NCBI RefSeq assembly: GCF_964340395.1 | Contig: NC_135563.1 | Span: 13,917,151 to 13,981,150, forward strand | DNA length: 64,000 bases | Direction: 5' to 3' | From: Glandiceps talaboti | Taxonomy: Eukaryota; Hemichordata; Enteropneusta; Spengelidae | Shown: positions 27,320-39,846 of the stretch, in pieces | Position numbering within the stretch: position 1 is the stretch's first letter | Layout of the letters: each line of letters opens with the position of its first letter | Notes under the pieces: generated by a model | Database searches by the model: none | What the model was told of the DNA's origin: nothing | Seen by the model: the letters and a program-made list of their open reading frames with translations, nothing else | Position numbers and translations under genes: made by a program

Positions 27320-28620
27320 TTATCGTAGTAAAGACATACAAAGAACATTATCAATAGTGGCATGGTTGGGGACCTAATTTCATAAACATGTACAGTTACA
27401 GGTAAGTTGTACCAACAACACTATAAAATGAGACAGGTTTACAAAAGCATTTATTAATTGCTTTAGGCGACATGCGGACTTTTATCATCAAACTAAACCC
27501 GTACTATGACAGCATTTACGCCTACATACTTCAATATTACGATGCGATCCAAATGAAGCTTATCAAATAATGTAAGAAATAAAAGGGTTTTTTTTCTATC
27601 CTACGTCAGAAACAAACAAGTGGTGATCAACGTTTCATTTAGATTACACCGCTTTTGCATATATAAAGGTCATTGACTGTACATTGTTACTTTAAATTTA
27701 TCAACGAACAGCTGCAGGAAATCGAAATTAAATGTCGTGGTTGAATTTAGCAAACGTTCCGAAATGAGATAGTTAATATACACATGACGCATTTAATTAA
27801 ATGAAGCATATATCTCTTCCGGTATAGTGCCCGATGAGAAACTGACGATTTTCATATTCGATAACGGTTCATTATCATAATATTTGAAAAAAATACTTAG
27901 ATCACTGGCGTGCATGAAAACTAATTAAATAAGAAAACGTGATATTTTGACATTTTCCGCGATCAATATACATGTAATTTAAGAAACCTTTTTCAGAAGT
28001 GAGTGTAATTGGCTGTGGTATTCAATAAACATATAAGGTAACATACTTTCATTTATTTAACCAAGGTTTGCAATGTAACGCATACACTATTAGTTTACGC
28101 ATAGGATACAGGTGAAGGTCGAAGACTGTAAAAATATAATTATTTAATTATTCTTATGTGAATTATAGAGAATAGTTATGATAGGAATGCTGCATATTAC
28201 AATATATTGGAGCTTCAGCTGAAACATGTGTATAGTAATGAAGTCACTTATTGATTGTCGGCGTTATCCAAGGACTCAACCAAGCGTACAAATTAATAGT
28301 CATTATTGTTTCCAGGAAAAGGGGTTATTTGAATTGAGGTACCAATGCCCTACAGGAGTCCATTAGTTTCTCACAACTAAGCAACATGCAGTAAGGGGTC
28401 AAGGTTGAATATTAGAGTGTAAGTCATGCACATGTCAGGTGCTTTCAGTAATATTAGAAGGAATATTTTAAATGGCCAGTGGGATGATGGTATACGTACG
28501 GAAAAGTTTGTCATAGATGTATTGCCATTTAGTATTTTGAATAGTAAATAGAAGGAACGTTTTACACATGGAAAATGCATTTAGAATGTTTTACAAATTC
28601 GAATTTAGTATGATTGCTAT
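27320..28620. other. No gene recognised
   Basis: AT-rich, no long open frame and no repeat that I recognise. Confidence 0.5.
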
Positions 28621-28643
28621 GTTTTAAATATATGCATGCATGC

Positions 28644-28749
<106 letters not shown>

Positions 28750-28775
28750 TTGGTAGTACTGGAACTCTTTCTTGG

Positions 28776-28816
28776 GTGTAACTCGGAGTTTCACGCATAT
28801 TGCGATCATCAGACAC
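28776..28816 (-). ncRNA. Hammerhead ribozyme-like motif, left palindrome arm
   Basis: Exact reverse-strand mirror of the motif at 28,820-28,860, with the same core, stems and predicted cleavage position. Confidence 0.55.
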
Positions 28817-28819
28817 TCT

Positions 28820-28860
28820 GTGTCTGATGATCGCAATATGCGTGAAACTCCGAGTTACAC
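28820..28860 (+). ncRNA. Type I hammerhead ribozyme-like motif
   Basis: In order: stem I 5' strand GTGT (28,820-28,823); core CTGATGA (28,824-28,830); a stem II hairpin with CGC/GCG around AATAT; core GAA; a three-base-pair stem III, ACT/AGT, around CCG; a GTT cleavage triplet ending at 28,856; and the stem I 3' strand ACAC (28,857-28,860), pairing fully with GTGT. The U-U mismatch at the base of stem II and the U at the cleavage site are weak points. Hammerheads with a short stem III are an established part of Penelope-like elements. Activity is inferred, not shown. Confidence 0.6.
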
Positions 28861-28947
28861 CCAAGAAAGAGTTCCAGTACTACCAAAACTATTACGCTCT
28901 GCCACTGCGGTATAGAGCACTGTCTTAGCAGATTGATACTCACCGAG

Positions 28948-29067
<120 letters not shown>

Positions 29068-29163
29068 TAATTCAGTGTAAGAGGTAAGTCATAAACTGAA
29101 GGAAAAGCGCTCAATACTGAGAAGTAGAGCTGTATTACACAAAATACACAAGTTATGGTACGG

Positions 29164-29209
29164 AGCCGTTACTCAGAGTTTCACGATTGAATGCGATCTT
29201 CGGACGACT
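29164..29209 (-). ncRNA. Hammerhead-like motif in left arm of the Penelope-like element
   Basis: Minus strand reads stem I AGTCGT, core CCGAAGA, a weak stem II, GAAA, stem III ACT-CTG-AGT, cleavage triplet GTA, then stem I ACGGCT. Stem I has six pairs including one wobble. The core has C where the consensus CUGANGA has U, which would be expected to impair cleavage. Confidence 0.5.
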
Positions 29210-29399
29210 AAATTTTAACGGAAAATCAAGTGATTGAATTCGAACTCCCAGAAGAACTGGTACCCGGATGTGATGCGCGTTGAGGTTTGACATGGTGGAA
29301 TGAAAGAACGTATCCTTTATTTTCCAGACACACTTTGAAAGTTCAGTACAATTTCCATATTTGTTATTGGCGAAAGAACACTTGTGGTTGCCGTAACGT

Positions 29400-30390
29400 G
29401 TTTTGAAGCTGTTTTATACAGGGATGACGGTTTAGCTGTTTTCCACAAAATATCGGGTAACAAGGCAGAGAAGATAAAGAAAAATATCACAAAGATCTTC
29501 AATGACATCGGTCTGAAAGTAACCATTGAAGCTAACCTGAAAATTGTAAATTACCTCGATATAGTATTAGACCTTTCCAGTGGGAAATATTACACATACA
29601 GAAAACCAAACGACAACCCAGTCTACATCAATTCACAGTCAAATCACCCACCAGTTATCATCAAGCATCTCCCAGCAGCCATAAATAGAAGACTGTGTGA
29701 CATCTCATGTAATCATAATGTTTTCAACCAGGCAGCACCCCTCTATGATGACGCACTCAAAGCAAGTGGCTATAAAGACAACCTTGCTTACACAGATAGA
29801 ATTGACACCATCAAGAGACGGAGAAATAGGAAACGTAATGTCATCTGGTTTAATCCCCCATACAGTCAAAACGTAAGCAATAACGTCGGGAGAATTTTCC
29901 TCCAACTTCTTGGCCGTCACTTCCCTAAGGAGCACAAGTTACATAAAATTTTCAACAAGGGGAATGTGAAAGTGAGCTACAGTTGTATGAATAACTTGAC
30001 ATGGCTTCCATCATCAAAGCTCACAATACTATGATCCTTAAACGCGGAAATGAAGCTCCCATAGGGACATGCAACTGTCGCCAAAAACAAATATGGAAAT
30101 TGTACTGAACATTCAAAGTGTGTCTAGAAAATAAAGGGGTCGGGCCACCAGTATTCCATCAACTGGGCTATCATTGCCCATGCAGCCGCCTACTCTAATG
30201 CAACAAAAAGGTGCAACCTGTGTCTTACAGAGAAGATGTTTATCATCAGTGCAAATAAATTGGGACTCCTTAATAAACGATCAGAACTGATTTCAAAGTG
30301 CCGCCATGAAAACAAATACATTCTTTCATTCCACCATGTCAAACCTCAACGCGCATCACATCCGGGTACCAGTTCTTTTGCGAGTTCGAA
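29400..30390 (+). pseudogene. Penelope-like RT / GIY-YIG polyprotein, partial
   Basis: The longest clean stretch, up to 30,034, begins at RT motif C (LYRDDGLAVF, the catalytic Asp pair). It continues through the conserved YLDI.LDL, GKYYTYRKPN, YINSQSNHPP, RRNRKRNVIWFNPPYS and HKIFNKGNVKVSYSC blocks that mark this family's RT end and thumb. Beyond it TCNCRQ corresponds to the Cys motif before GIY-YIG, and KRCNLCLTEKMFIISANK with LLNKRSEL and CRHENKY to the domain's C-terminal signature, in a different frame. The central GIY-YIG core is absent. Known role of the family: target-primed retrotransposition using RT and a GIY-YIG nickase. This copy cannot encode the whole protein. Confidence 0.85.
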
Positions 30391-30419
30391 TTCAATCACT
30401 TGAATTTCCGTTAAAATTT

Positions 30420-30465
30420 AGTCGTCCGAAGATCGCATTCAATCGTGAAACTCTGAGTAACGGCT
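30420..30465 (+). ncRNA. Hammerhead-like motif in right arm of the Penelope-like element
   Basis: Core CCGAAGA at 30,426-30,432, GAAA at 30,447-30,450, three-base-pair stem III (ACT/AGT, loop CTG), cleavage predicted after 30,459, and six-pair stem I between 30,420-30,425 and 30,460-30,465. Stem II is weak and the core has one non-consensus base, shared with the left-arm copy. Confidence 0.5.
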
Positions 30466-30485
30466 CCGTACCATAACTTGTGTAT

Positions 30486-30622
<137 letters not shown>

Positions 30623-30624
30623 TA

Positions 30625-32590
30625 GAACCGTGGAATCGGATATTGCTTTTCTTTTTGTACCTCAGTAACTTGATCAACTTTTAAATTTTGTAATGAAGCT
30701 TTATTATACTGCACTTGGTATGTGTTCTACCATTTCGGCATGGGAAATCTCTATTAGGGCACCGTGTTTCCCCACAATCTCACATCGCATGTCTTATTTA
30801 TAATTTCGTATAGAAATATTTGAAAATGATTGAAAATACTTGAGGTAATTTCTCTTCATTAAAATAATGGTTTTGGCTAAGTTAAATAGAGATAAAAGAT
30901 AAAACGAGCCGAGAAGACACGATTATAATTCCTACAGTACATTATCCATTACTTGCATCGCATTCGACAACCAATGGGAACACTTTAAATTTCACTGCTG
31001 GTCAGAGTGTAATGAACTCTTAGCATTTAAATTATTAATGCGTGAACATGAATGAAACTCCCAATGCAACAACAAGGTTATTCTGTTTTGTTCTCAAATA
31101 TCGAATCGTTTTATACATAATTTAAAGCGATGGTTGTTAGATTTTAGGAGCAAACTTAGTCTGTATTCAGACGCAGATAATATTTTGTCGCATTCCTAAA
31201 ATACCTTCTGAAATATGTTTTATTTAAAAAGTAATTGACTGTGTGCAAATACATAACCTATAACATACAATCTAATAGTCAGCATGCACAACATACAGAA
31301 CGCGCGCTACTGTAGTACTAGTACTCACTGAGGATTCGAACACATAAAATATAGTCTTGACTTCATGGAATGTCCTGCGCACACCATGTTTAATTCTATT
31401 AATTTCAGCGGCAACAATAGTAGTAAAGATAAATTACTAAAAAGTCAAGACGACTGTTGACAGTCAAGAGCAAACTGTGCTGCAAGAGGTCAATCAACTA
31501 AATACATAATTTTCTGAATGTAACCTGTAATGTATCATATACATGTTTGGTGAAACCCCAGGAAAGCAGGAAAACAAAGTGCAATTTTAGTCATTTATGG
31601 AACATGGAAATGCTTTTATGATGTAACATTTTCAGAAGAGAATGGTGGGTGTGTGTGTGGGGGGGGGGGGAGTCATATTTATGTAGTCTTCACTTTCAGT
31701 GCTCACACATTATTTATATCGTTAAGGTTTCATAAACTTTTTGAGAAGCTGTTACTGTAACTGTTGTACCATAGTCTACTTCCTGACGACCGTATTCCAA
31801 TTTTACACTACATTATCTTCACACATCGGAATACGGTCGTCAGGAACTAAGACTAGTTGTACCAGGGCTCATGTTGCAACTACTACGAATTCAGTTCATG
31901 GAGCTCAGTAAAAGCCTAGAGGTTATAACACGTGGTTTATAGTCTGCTGGAATGTCGTAGTGGCATTTACTAAATTCTCACAATATATATATTCGTTAGG
32001 AGAAAACAGTAACCGAGACCTACTTTTTCATTCTCGTAACATTTGCAGCTTTGTTGATGCCGCAATATTTTAGTATTTAGTGAAGTGTATGACCTCGAGC
32101 GCAAATTACATTTAATATCGCAGATAGGAAAGAGTTTATGTATTCTGTGAAGATTGCAAGTGTTAACATTATAATCACACATAGTAAAGCGTTCACCTGA
32201 GGTGACAACAAATCGGCACCACAAAGGAAAATTCATACAACCGTGAAATATTACAAGCGTGATGAGAGCAATTGGATGTACATGTATTCCAAGGGGACAG
32301 TAAGCCGTATAGCCGAGGGAAATAAGCCATTGTGCATCGTATTAATTGACAGGACCTCCGTGAATGGACGTGCACTGTAGTCACAAGAACTGTCAATGTG
32401 TGAATTCATAAAAACTCTGTATGTAGATTCTGTCATATTGAGTATAGTCGTTGAGGCTGGTTTGCCTTGATCAATGCATAACTTTATTGGATTCTACGTG
32501 AACAAGATTCAACTCTAACCGAGACAAAATCTAAGTTTATTTGAACTATCGGCAATATCAATAGACTTTCCTTCTTCAACGGCTAAGCTT
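30625..32590. other. No gene recognised; one hairpin at 31.78 kb
   Basis: Non-coding. Inverted copies of TCCTGACGACCGTATTCC (about 31,781-31,798) and its complement (about 31,827-31,844) enclose 28 bp and may be a small foldback element. A poly-G run lies at 31,660. Confidence 0.5.
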
Positions 32591-32593
32591 ATG

Positions 32594-32838
<245 letters not shown>

Positions 32839-32961
32839 TGTATTTTGATATTTCTTTTTGTGTTCTATTAGCCAGAAGGCTGGATGTGGCTCTTTTGTTT
32901 GAAAATTTTATTTAAGTATTGTATAATTTAAATAAGTCCACATAGGACACCTTAATAAATA

Positions 32962-33054
32962 ATAACATAACATAACATAACATAACATAACATAACATAA
33001 CATAACATAACATAACATAACATAACATAACATAACATAACAAAACATAACATA
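32962..33054. repeat. Pentanucleotide (AACAT)n satellite
   Basis: About 18 tandem AACAT units with a single base change near the right end. It is not a telomeric repeat. Confidence 0.95.
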
Positions 33055-33059
33055 ACTTG

Positions 33060-34160
33060 AATTAGCAACTGACTGTAGTAGGTACGAGGCCCTATGTTAG
33101 AAAATCTTAGAACGAGGCAATCGCAATAGCTTGTCATATAAACTGTAGAGCTTTGATGTCATAAAACACTTCAAGAAAGAACTCTTAATAAACAGAAACC
33201 TGCATCTTATACTTCGCTGGTCTGTAATTATGACTGTTCTCGATAATATCTCAGTCCCTTCAAACGTGATTTCTTGCGTTTATTCATGTAAATTCATGCA
33301 CAATCATGTATTTGAGGCGGAAAATAATAATTCAAGTGGTCTGCATACGGCGATACTTTCAGGCATCTAACTCTAGATCTAGTATTTTTTTAGACTTTCG
33401 GCACAGATTTAGTATTCAAGCCTTGTTAGTACTGTAAACTTGTTATTCGTAAACTAATGGCTTAACCTTCATCTCCAACAACGGTACATTAGAAGCCTCA
33501 CTGCTTGTCAACTGATATTGTTAGATTTAACGACCGCGCTTTGAAATGCCACGACTAAAAATGACTACGAGACTTCTCGAGTTACCACCATTTTTCCAAT
33601 GAGCGGAAATAGGTCTTGTGAAAGGAAAACACATCACAGAAATTATATTCATAATCATTTTCTCCTGTCTAATTTGTGAAGGGATTCAATTTGATGAACT
33701 GTTTTCACCACAGGTACACGGGTTATTAAGAGGCCTATGTTTATCTTGGGTAATATCCTCAAGAGTGTGTTAATGTAAGAGTCACTCAGAACGCAGCTGT
33801 TTTCTATGTGATTGGTCTACTTCTGCCTTGCCACCGATTTATTAAAATAATAACCTCGGCGCAAGTGTTAGGGCAACACTGTGGATTAAAATGGTCATTT
33901 TCATCTCTGAAAAAACATTCTTATATATCAGTATGAAAGTTATGCTATCTACAATGTTCCAATTACTCTTCTCTGTTCATATGTTCAGCTAAATGATCAC
34001 CAACACAATAAAAGCGTCTTACACTGTGACACCAGATTTCAGACTGCATCGGAAAATTTAGAAGTCCTCACTGTTGATAGGAGAAATGGTTGTCAGTTAG
34101 AGCCGTGGTGGCCTTACAGTATAGGTGTACGATTGTTCTATACTTGCACGCCGTGCTCAA
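33060..34160. other. No gene recognised
   Basis: No open frame of note and no recognised repeat. Confidence 0.45.
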
Positions 34161-34166
34161 GTTAAA

Positions 34167-34356
34167 GGGCATTATTAAACACCGTACACTGGCTGGTGGA
34201 CTTTGTACTATTTCGTGGGCATCATTAAACACAGTGCGCTAGTTAGCGGGCGCCATTTATCACATTGTTCTGGCTTATAGCGGGCATTATTACACACCTT
34301 GTACAAGTTAGCGGGCATTATTTAAATACATTGCACTAGTTGGCGGATATTATTAC
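34167..34356. repeat. Degenerate minisatellite, about 30-50-bp unit
   Basis: Six units starting GGGC(A/G)(T/C)(T/C)ATT and ending near (A/C)TAGTTAGC begin at about 34,167, 34,217, 34,248, 34,282, 34,312 and 34,344. Units are strongly diverged, so the array is old. Confidence 0.7.
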
Positions 34357-34359
34357 ATC

Positions 34360-35110
34360 AGGACTCTCTGGTCACCATGGCATACTTCTATTTTTATATA
34401 TCGTTCATCTTGTCTGAGTACTTGGTCACACTTCTTGTGTTGAGGTGATGATGCCATTGTAAAAGATTTGAATGAATCGGCCTGATTGATTTTGATTGAA
34501 AGTTGGCAAACCATGACAGCTATAAGTTCATTCTGATTTCGTTGCAATCGGTATGTCATAACGCAAGATTCCTTGTACAGAATCGTGCAAACATTCTGTT
34601 CTGATTGATTTCTGACAATGCTTTAACCTTTAGCAAAAAAGTGTAAAAGATATACCCTTTATTTCGAGTAGTTCAGCTGTTTAAATTTCATCACACGACA
34701 CAGTATCACTGTTTCCTTTACATTTCGGTAATGTTTGGACATATTTACGTTTTTAGATAGATGGAAAATCAGACACACATTGGACGTGTGATTTGTTCAC
34801 ATTTTCTCTATATTGTCGCGTTCATTATAGGAAATCACAACATGTGTTGAGTGTAATTTAAGGTATCATGAACGGGAGCGAGAACAGTATTCTTGTTGTT
34901 TTATAACGAATTAGTAACACCATCGTAAACTATATGAATAACTACAAGCGGTTCAAAGTTCATGTCAACTCACCAGCTAAACTGTTCCTGTCAAAGAACT
35001 TCAGCTAAACTGGTAGTTGCGAAGTTGGTACGTACGAGTCTGTGACCTCAGGTACACCAAACAATGATTTACATTAACTACAAATTAGTGACATAACACG
35101 AAACGAAAAC
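34360..35110. other. No gene recognised
   Basis: AT-rich, closed in all frames at short intervals. Confidence 0.45.
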
Positions 35111-35199
35111 AAATGGGTGACCTGTCAGCAACTACAAGCCAACTTCCTGATATAAACGATGACAATAAAAGCGCCAATGGCGTTGTAGCACAACTGTTG

Positions 35200-35671
35200 A
35201 CATTACACAATTTTATTATTCCCATGCCTACCCATCCATGGTGTTATACCTGCAAAATACACCATCATTTAATGTTGCTATGGGCGTGGTCTTGTTGCTA
35301 GGCATATCTACATACATACCTATCTGCCGAAATATTCCTGACAGACATTTCACCAAAAATCATGTTTTTTAGCCATAACTTGCATATCGCTAATGGGATC
35401 GATCGTGTGTTATTAATAACACTTGATCTGTACATCCCCAGAAACAATCCTGTGAAATTTCAGCCAAATCAGCCAAGTACTTTTGGAATTACAGATTTTT
35501 CAGACCAATCTGTCTTGTAGTTTTAAATTCTTTACCAAAAATCACATCTTTTGACCCAAATCACACCGGCGGTAAGATCATTTTGATTTGAACAATTCCC
35601 AACTAGACACCCAAGATAATATACGTCCAAATATCTTGGCAATCGGTCCATCGGTTTTTGACTTTTAAGTT

Positions 35672-35732
<61 letters not shown>

Positions 35733-35815
35733 CACACGACAGAGACAAACACTTTGCGAAGCCTATAGCACTACTGAACCTTATCAGTGCAGTTGTGCTG
35801 ATAAAAACTCAAATT
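35200..35815 (+). repeat. Putative dispersed element with internal CA microsatellite
   Basis: Has a mosaic typical of non-autonomous repeats. A block with TTGCTATGGGCGTGGTCTTG leads into two related sub-blocks, each with CCAAAAATCA(C/T), AATCAC or CAATCC and AAAT(T/A)TC. A (CA)n tract follows at 35,678-35,738, then CTTTGCGAAGCCTATAGCAC and a short imperfect hairpin (CAGTGCAG...). I recognise the style but not the family, and no second copy is in this window. Confidence 0.45.
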
Positions 35816-35829
35816 TCAATAACAAACCA

Positions 35830-37195
35830 AGAACATACAAAGTTTAAATTAGAATTCAAAATAGAAGCATACATTGTAATACAATTGTTGCATGTGTCAA
35901 AATATTGCCATAGCTCTAGGCCAATATATTAAACACAGAAATTTAACACGTCCACTCTACCTGAAAGTTCCATTGTACCTTATATACATCCAACAATATT
36001 TCTAAAATGTACGATATTTCTCTTTTTTAGTCTGTGCTATTTTTGTGACGAGACTTTTGTAGTTTAGTTTAAAGCGGTTTATATTTGTTCTTATGGTACC
36101 TTTAATAATCCCCACCCCCGGGGTATATCGTATATATTAGATTAAAAATAAAAAAATAAAATGGATCACGTAATAATTTAATTATTGGGCGTTAATATCT
36201 TAGAAACTTAAAGCTTTCAGAATTTTAACAGTCCCAAGCTAAATCAATTACCATTGATATTTCAAGATATTATTGTCATTAGACTTTTAGAGTTTATCCT
36301 ACATAGCGCAAAATAACACAAAATATCCAGTCACTCATAACAAGTATGAACTTATTACTGTCAGGTATCACGACAAAATGGTGTTAATAATATACACACA
36401 ACCCATAACTATTGATTCAAATAACAATTGTTAAGACTCAGTGATTATTTCTAGAGAGACAATAACAAACTTTAAGAGATCGCCTGTGGAATTTTCCAGA
36501 GCAGAGCATGAATGAATGCCCACAAGTTATGAAATACAACACAATAGGCCATGTTGCATAACTAGATAATCAAAGTCTCTGAATTGTTAGTCTGGCATCA
36601 TTCATGGTTTCTCAACAAATTGTACACATTACTTCAGATTGCGCTGCCCTCGATTTCCAATCTGTCAATAAGATGATGGACACATGCATTGAAAGGCGGC
36701 AAGTAAATCGAAGTAGAAATCCCATTCTCGACACCCAGTATATATATATGTTAGAAGTTTATAGCGAATGCACCATTGACATCACATCGTGGCTGTATAG
36801 TATTCATTAAAACATATATAACATAGAGTTGTAGGCAATTGATGCAGCTTTTAGGTGAATTCTGAATACAAAGATGTATGAATGGAACATACTTGGTGTT
36901 AGTAGAAGTCTGAAAAATAGATTTTGTATCCCAAATGGACGTGACGAGGAAAGCAGATAGGTCTAAATAGGATAAATTTCGAAGAACAACTTCTGAACAG
37001 GGATGAACAGGGATGAAATAAAATATTGCTATTTGTTCTTGTTTCCCTTTGACACAAAACCTTACAACAGTACGTCATGGGTTAACAGTTGTTATTCCCT
37101 ACCGTATCTCTTTAACAAGATGCGAGTTCATTCGACCATTGAATACATATTAAAATGAATACAAAGGAATATGTGGAGAGATATAGAGACATGGG
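35830..37195. other. No gene recognised
   Basis: AT-rich. The frame at 36,604-36,810 has no domain or splice context. Confidence 0.45.
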
Positions 37196-37200
37196 GCAAC

Positions 37201-37549
<349 letters not shown>

Positions 37550-37848
37550 AAAAGCTAATAGCACGTCACAATAAATGCACATTTTGTTCTACACATGCGT
37601 GCAGAACACTCGTTCTGCTCTGTGTTCTGCTTCGTTCTGCTCGTCCTGCTTCGTTCTTGCTGTTGGTCAATTCTCAGACCACTTCTTTACTTCAATGATT
37701 CTTTTTGTCGTCTGAGGTCAATTTCATATTTGTTTTTACGGAAAACATTGTCAGGAGACTATACTAACTGTTTCTACACAGTCGTGTTGAATGACTTTGG
37801 GCGAAATCTAAAAATAATTTACGAAAGCCAGACAGTCGGAAAATTTGA

Positions 37849-37923
<75 letters not shown>

Positions 37924-37925
37924 AT
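37849..37925. repeat. (TAAA)n microsatellite
   Basis: About 19 uninterrupted TAAA units. Confidence 0.97.
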
Positions 37926-38209
37926 ACGATACTGAGAAATCTCTTATCGCCTCAAAGTAAAACATACAGTGTAAATGTCTTCCGTTTTTGATGCGTAGGT
38001 AGGTACGTGAGTCCATGGTGCACCAGTGAGTCCAAGAGGCTAGATAATAAATATCTGAACCAGTGCAACACTCAAAAGATACGATAAATAAGCTTATTTC
38101 TGTTTACCTCCGCTCCATATCGTTATTTTCATTTTCCGAGAAGAATTTCAGTTTGTTTCAGTTTAGCACTCACATTGTCATTGTCACTAAACCTTAAACG
38201 GAAACGTTT

Positions 38210-39020
38210 TATTTAGTTGCAGTACACCCGCTCTGGCAGTTCTCGTACAGTATCAGTTTCCGGTCAGATATGAGGAAACACTACGCTTTGCACTTCGAGA
38301 AACGTTCGTTCGCGTCATTTTCGTAATAAATGAAGTTCGCTATGTATGACGGGACTTCTCGGCTTTAGGCGAAGACGACAGAATAAAAAAAATTGTAAAC
38401 TCACCTCAGCCTTCACTCGTTTTGAAATTATTCTTTCCACCGAGTACAGTCATGACTTCGAGACAGTTCTAGTTTGTGTCCTACTTCGTCCTATGTGGTG
38501 TATCATTCAAAGGTTTGAAATCTGTACGTCTTTTTCTCGGAGTCGCGACGTATTCATGATACACATGATACAGGCGCGGCGTCTGCTGCAGCTTTGACGA
38601 CAAACAGACAGTCCAGAACAAATGCCCGGATGTTGAACAGCGCCGCCCGCGTTTATGTCGCGCATTTATTGTGATGAACTCAGTTGCATACATAATTACA
38701 TTGACTTTGTAGGCTGAAAACGGACGACACCATTCATTGACAATAAGCTTATGTTCAACCACAGACAACTAACATCTAGTTAGTTGTCTGTGGTTCAACC
38801 GGGGATTGTGTACAACGTCAAGTAAGCTTAAGTTGAAACACCACTTGATGGCGCTCTACTCGTAAGCCAGCCGAGAGGAACTAGTACTAGTACCTGAAGG
38901 ATACGACATCGAAGCCACGCCACGATATCAGCCAGTACTCAGGTTTAGAAGCCTAATAGGGCTGAACAACACGACGTATCCTGCACTATAAGTCGAGAGC
39001 CGCGGTCACGAGCTGCGGAC
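38210..39020. promoter_or_regulatory. CpG-rich stretch, possible promoter region
   Basis: Visibly richer in CG dinucleotides than its surroundings (for example near 38,300, 38,540, 38,640 and 38,990). A 17-bp-arm hairpin with five-base loop lies at 38,757-38,795 (arm AACCACAGACAACTAAC). No start codon or exon can be tied to it. It lies downstream of the minus-strand receptor. Confidence 0.3.
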
Positions 39021-39846
39021 AGGTGGATCAGAATGGAATGTCATCTATACGCAAATTGACAAACATTTCTTTTTTTATTTCAAAAAGGTGTGATGTTTGA
39101 AGAAAAAATTATGTCAACCAAATATACAATTAAGAAATAAATAACTTTTATACTAACTCGTTCATCCTTCGGATGAGTGGTTTTCCAGACGGTTCGTTAT
39201 GGAATTGAAAATTTGTAACTACAAAGTCCTTTATCGTTCAAAATATTTATAACGGACATCTATCCTGTATATACTGTCACCATGGCGTACAAAATACTGT
39301 GACATCTACGTATAAACAATAATAGCGTTAGGTTTTTATATAGTACGTTCCCACAGTGTGCACGTGTCCAATCGCTTTACAGTTACATGTATTACCCCTG
39401 GTACGGACCTATAACTGCATCACGGCTCTTTATATTGAATACAGTGGGTGATTATGTTGGTATTTAGCGGGTATGCCGAATTGGACCACACGTTCTTTTG
39501 CTAGAAATTGTTGAGTGTTGTTCTCAGGTTGGCGTATTTTTTATAATATAGTATATGATAGTTCTTGGCTGTTGTAAAAGCTATAAGAGAGTATAGCACG
39601 TGTTATATAAATGTGTTTTATGTAGACATATAGCTCTTGTCTGTCATCAAGACAATTCTATGAAAAGTGTACTAGTATAGTTTGAGTATGTGTCTTGGGT
39701 AGAAACTCCGCATATTTAAATAGTATGTACTTTCTTGTATATTACAATGTAAGTAGTTTGGATTTCTGACTTCATTTTGGTTGAACAATCGCCAATACTT
39801 GACCAACTTGAATACACTGTGACGCAAATCACTTGCTTGGCTCGGT

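Noticed and set aside
32962-33054. Telomere-like repeat
   Set aside because: The unit is AACAT, not TTAGGG or TTAGG, and the array is short and interstitial.
34167-34356. CRISPR-like spaced repeats
   Set aside because: Units are contiguous and diverged with no unique spacers. This is a eukaryotic minisatellite.
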